The position numbers were made by a program, and so were the translations under genes. This document shows, one piece after another, positions 61,113 through 64,000 of a stretch of 64,000 nucleotides of DNA. The notes beneath the pieces are model-generated. The model was given only the letters and a program-made list of their open reading frames with translations, did no database searches and was not told where the DNA came from. Source of the DNA: Actinomycetota bacterium (GTDB taxonomy: Bacteria > Actinomycetota > Humimicrobiia > Hakubellales > JAMDDV01); the NCBI GenBank assembly GCA_023488455.1, contig JAMDDV010000025.1, positions 1 to 64,000 of the forward strand, given 5' to 3'. How positions within the stretch are numbered: the first letter of the stretch is position 1; the number at the start of each line of letters is the position of its first letter.

Positions 61113-61787
61113 TCGCAGGGTTTTCTCCTCTGGCTTATTATTGTTATTCCTGCTGTTCCTCAGTTCTTTTATCAGAATTGGAATGCCAATGGCCAGCACC
61201 ATCCCGATCAGCATTACCGCCCAGGATGGGAACTGTTTTGCAAAAGGAAGCTTGTTATAGTAAGTATGAAAAATCGTGAAGATTCCAAGCGCAGCAGCAC
61301 ACCATATTGCTGAACCTGTTGCTGTATATAGCGTGAAACGCCAGACTTTCATTCGCATTGCCCCTGCGGGTATGGATATGAAAGTCCTGGTCGTGCCAAA
61401 GAGCTGGGCAAGCAGTATGGATTTATCTCCGTGATCGATGAGGAACTTCCTTGCGCGTGATAGCTCCCGCTCCTCGTCCTTTTTTCCGAGCAGCCTTCGT
61501 TTGAAGATCGGAGCTGTTATGCCCCTGCCTATTCCGTAACTGACCAGCGAACCTGCAGTGCCGCCAATCGTGCCAAATAAGATCGATAGTGCGTATGTCA
61601 GCAAGTTTTTTGATGACGCATTGCTAGCGACGATAAGCATGGGGGAGGAAGCGAACGGTATACCGACGCTTTCCAGGAACATGCCAAAACCAAAGGCAAT
61701 TGGTACATTCAGCAATCTTATAATCATAATTGTCAATACTATTATTTTACTGATCAAATCTTCTTCTACCTTATACCTACTGACCAC
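61089..61787 (-). CDS. DedA family membrane protein
   Basis: 232 residues, several membrane spans. DedA features: FGFGMFLESVGIPFASSPMLIVASNA (E and P in the conserved position), GTIGGTAGSLVSYGIGRGI, FLIDHGDKSILLAQLFGTTRTFISIPAGAMRMKVWRFTLYTATGSAIWCAAALG. Members act as lipid flippases for undecaprenyl phosphate or related lipids in the cytoplasmic membrane. The start (GTG 61787) is uncertain: a TTG about ten codons later has a better site. Confidence 0.88.
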   Translation of the reverse strand: MVSRYKVEEDLISKIIVLTIMIIRLLNVPIAFGFGMFLESVGIPFASSPMLIVASNASSKNLLTYALSILFGTIGGTAGSLVSYGIGRGITAPIFKRRLLGKKDEERELSRARKFLIDHGDKSILLAQLFGTTRTFISIPAGAMRMKVWRFTLYTATGSAIWCAAALGIFTIFHTYYNKLPFAKQFPSWAVMLIGMVLAIGIPILIKELRNSRNNNNKPEEKTLRSDSSREK

Positions 61788-61953
61788 AAAAATTGAATAA
61801 AATTATACATAATATTTTCCCAGGCAATCTGCTATTTTTCAGTTGATGTGATCACAGCGCCATATGCCACATTTTTTATTCAAAAAAGTTGAATTAGGTT
61901 TCGACATAAACTAATATCTTTTGAATCATTTTTTACGCAAGAAGGAGAGGTTT

Positions 61954-63348
61954 GTGATTTCAGAGGGCGTAATTAAAAAAGTTCTAAATATTTGCCACAA
62001 GGCAGGTGCGGACTTTTCGGAGATTTTTGTTGAAGAAAAGGAAACAAACTCCCTGAGGCTCGAGGACTCCAGGATCGAGCGGGCATCAAGCGGGCTTGAC
62101 CGCGGCTATGGGATAAGGGCCAGATTTGGGGACAACACACTGTATTCTTTTTCTAATGATTTTAAGGAGAGGAGCATTATTGATGCTGCAAATGCGCTTG
62201 TATCCTCGGTGAACGGATATCGCAGGATTACCACTCTCGATCTGAGGAAGAAGGATGTCAGGAGCGCGATAAATACATCAACATTCCTACCAGAGGATGT
62301 TGATTGGCAGGAAAAAGTAAACTACCTGTTAGATTCCGACAGGGTGGCCAGGGAATATTCTTCTGAGATCATGCAATTGGGCGTAGTCTATGGGGATGAG
62401 ATACAGAGGGTGCTAATTGCGAACTCCGAGGGCACTTATGCATTTGATGAGAGGATAAGGACGAGGTTCGTAGCTCAGGCTATAGCAAAGAGAGGGGATA
62501 AAGTTCAGACCGGCTATGTGCCCGTTGCTGCACTAAAGGGTCTTGAGCTTTTGAGGGAGAAGAATCCTGCTGATATTGCATTGAAGGCGGCGCAAATAGC
62601 GGTCAGGATGCTTGATTCGATACCTGCACCTGCAGGGAAGATGGATGTTGTAATCGAGAAGGGGCACGGCGGCACCATGTTTCATGAGGCATGTGGTCAC
62701 GGTCTTGAGGGCGATACGGTGGCGAAAAACTCGTCGGTTTACACGGGCAAGATGGGCAAGAAGGTTGCAAGTGATAATATAACCTTAGTTGATGATGGCA
62801 CACTTGAAGGACAGTGGGGCTCATTTGGGTTTGACGATGAGGGATACCCTGCAAAAAAGAACATCCTGATAGAAGATGGGATTCTGGTTGGTTATATGTA
62901 TGATGAATATTATTCGGGTAAAAGCGGTGTTCCTCAGACTGGAAATGGCAGGCGGGAGTCGTACATGCACATCCCTATTCCAAGGATGACAAATACCTAT
63001 ATACTTCCTGGAATTGAGGACCCCCAGAATATCATCAAGGAGACCTTAAAAGGTGTCTATGCCCGCTTTCTCGCTGGAGGTCAGGTCGATCCTGCGACAG
63101 GAGACTTTGTCTTTGGGATAGGCGAGGGCTATCTTATTGAGAACGGTAAGCTTACATATCCGATCAGGGGAGCAACGATCATCGGGAATGGGCCGCAGGT
63201 GCTTTTTAGTATCGACATTATTAGCAACGATCTGGACTTCTTATCGGGCGTATGTGGGAAGGATGGCCAGGGCGTGCCAGTTAATGATGGATGCCCGACG
63301 ATCAGAATAAAAGATATGACCATGGGTGGTACAGAGGTGATGTCTTGA
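61954..63348 (+). CDS. tldD: TldD-type metalloprotease
   Basis: 464 residues from GTG 61954, just after AAGGAGAGG; the frame reaches TTG 61921 but that lies before the site. The metal motif is HEACGH at 244-249 (HGGTMFHEACGHGLEGD), with the family SGVPQTGNGRRESYMHIPIPRMTNTY and VDPATGDFVFGIGEGYLIENGKLTYPI. TldD and TldE (PmbA) form a two-subunit cytosolic protease that trims peptides, including the leaders of some ribosomal peptide products. It is coupled to tldE/pmbA downstream. This could serve the RiPP locus at 7332, but that is speculation. Confidence 0.93.
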   Translation: MISEGVIKKVLNICHKAGADFSEIFVEEKETNSLRLEDSRIERASSGLDRGYGIRARFGDNTLYSFSNDFKERSIIDAANALVSSVNGYRRITTLDLRKKDVRSAINTSTFLPEDVDWQEKVNYLLDSDRVAREYSSEIMQLGVVYGDEIQRVLIANSEGTYAFDERIRTRFVAQAIAKRGDKVQTGYVPVAALKGLELLREKNPADIALKAAQIAVRMLDSIPAPAGKMDVVIEKGHGGTMFHEACGHGLEGDTVAKNSSVYTGKMGKKVASDNITLVDDGTLEGQWGSFGFDDEGYPAKKNILIEDGILVGYMYDEYYSGKSGVPQTGNGRRESYMHIPIPRMTNTYILPGIEDPQNIIKETLKGVYARFLAGGQVDPATGDFVFGIGEGYLIENGKLTYPIRGATIIGNGPQVLFSIDIISNDLDFLSGVCGKDGQGVPVNDGCPTIRIKDMTMGGTEVMS

Positions 63349-64000
63349 AAGAAGAGCTTGGTGGTCTGTGTCAGAAGACGCTGGATATCTGCAGGGAATT
63401 AAAAGCCGATCAGGCCGAGGTTTATGGGGAGAAATCCGATGGGGTCAGGATCAGGGTATATAAGTCAGAGGTCGAATCGCTGACCTCGCAGAGTTCCTAC
63501 GGTATAGCAGTAAGGGTGTTTATTGGTGGTGCACTGGGCTTTGCCTTTACAACAGGTCTTGACGATTTATCGCTTCGAAACTGTGTTGAGAAGGCAGCTC
63601 AAAACGCAAGGTCAACGAATTCTGATGATAATAACGGCTTGCCTGAGCCCAGCTCATATGGGCAGCTCGATATTTATAGAAGTGCACTTGTGGATATGCC
63701 GATTAAGGACAAGGTAAAGCTCACGATCGATATGGAAAGAGCTGCCTATGCTTACGATAAACGCATTTCAGAGATTGATACAGCATTGTATTCTGATGGT
63801 GCCAGCGAGATTTTTCTCGTCAACTCGCTCGGTTTCACAGGTAATTACAGGTTCACTGAGTGTTATATTTACTTAAGCTGTATTGCCAGAGAGGATGGCA
63901 ATGTTTCAACATCGTATTCTTACGGGATTGGGCGCGAGCCAGGCTATTTTGACGTTGATAAGCTGGTGGCAAAGGCAGCCTCAAGGGCAGTATCCCTGCT
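63345..64000 (+). CDS. tldE: PmbA/TldE-type protein (3' truncated by window)
   Basis: TTG 63345 overlaps the tldD stop, and the frame is open to the window end (218 codons). It reads KEELGGLCQKTLDICRELKADQAEVYGEKSDGVRIRVYKSEVESLTSQSSYGIAVRVFIGGALGFAFTTGLDD, matching the N-terminal half of TldE/PmbA, with no metal motif in this part, as expected. It forms the partner of TldD. The rest lies beyond base 64000. Confidence 0.88.
   Translation, partial: MKEELGGLCQKTLDICRELKADQAEVYGEKSDGVRIRVYKSEVESLTSQSSYGIAVRVFIGGALGFAFTTGLDDLSLRNCVEKAAQNARSTNSDDNNGLPEPSSYGQLDIYRSALVDMPIKDKVKLTIDMERAAYAYDKRISEIDTALYSDGASEIFLVNSLGFTGNYRFTECYIYLSCIAREDGNVSTSYSYGIGREPGYFDVDKLVAKAASRAVSL

Noticed and set aside
36662..64000. 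CRISPR arrays or defence islands
   Set aside because: No regularly spaced repeats or cas-like proteins were seen anywhere in the window.

Overview
The window reads as about 64 kb of chromosome from an anaerobic, probably uncultivated bacterium. Signs of anaerobic life are two 2-oxoacid:ferredoxin oxidoreductase loci, a methylenetetrahydrofolate reductase fused to a MetV-like iron-sulfur domain, small ferredoxins and many ferredoxin-type clusters. The large (about 270 nt) SRP RNA, abundant GTG/TTG starts behind purine-rich Shine-Dalgarno sites, and lipoprotein-type solute-binding proteins suggest a Gram-positive-like or deep-branching lineage. I cannot place it further from sequence alone.

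Layout. (1) 1-5570: end of a sugar ABC importer, then an L-fucose/arabinose isomerase-like protein, a uroporphyrinogen-decarboxylase (URO-D) family protein, a class II aldolase and rhamnulokinase, i.e. a deoxysugar catabolic operon. (2) 5695-7614: a strong promoter overlapped by a TGTACGTACA palindrome drives a radical SAM/SPASM maturase related to SCIFF maturases. Behind it is an unlisted 45-residue, four-cysteine peptide whose N-terminus resembles the SCIFF leader but whose core does not. This is the best candidate for an undescribed system (a RiPP). (3) 7704-17168: binding protein and two permeases, two more URO-D proteins flanking a GH38 alpha-mannosidase, and a convergent GntR/LacI-type regulator with a related palindrome in front of its own gene. 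(4) 17369-23773: tRNA-Ser(CGA) overlapped by an antisense AAA/DUF4143 ATPase, MetF-MetV, a ferredoxin plus two-subunit oxidoreductase, and the SRP RNA. (5) 23774-26326: dnaX-ybaB-recR. (6) 26373-27540: an IS110-type insertion sequence with a hairpin over the transposase ribosome-binding site. (7) 27697-39471: porGDAB, lysC, asd, then a tightly packed run (Rossmann protein, DUF362 ferredoxin, glycerate kinase, metallo-hydrolase, glycosyltransferase, CoA-disulfide reductase-rhodanese).

(8) 39535-56444: an M24-type protein, a divergent GntR/UTRA regulator, and a long plus-strand sugar regulon. It holds a fused E1 dehydrogenase, a cyclase, a RuBisCO-like protein, a ribose-type ABC importer, a URO-D protein, a TIM-barrel isomerase, an FGGY kinase, a second E1 alpha/beta pair, a free-standing lipoyl domain and RpiB. 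(9) 56443-58411: a scrapyard with a duplicated rhodanese fragment, a lone HicB, a DUF488 protein, a frameshifted membrane gene and a dead M24 fragment. (10) 58491-64000: an MgtE-N/CBS protein with an NRAMP-related transporter whose metal-site motifs are altered, a DedA protein, and tldD followed by a pmbA/tldE cut by the window end.

The genes suggest a fermentative saccharide and sugar-acid scavenger with several separately regulated uptake and catabolic operons. Four URO-D family proteins recur inside them with no corrinoid partner gene in view. Start codons were moved from the longest open frame wherever a Shine-Dalgarno site clearly pointed to an internal start.
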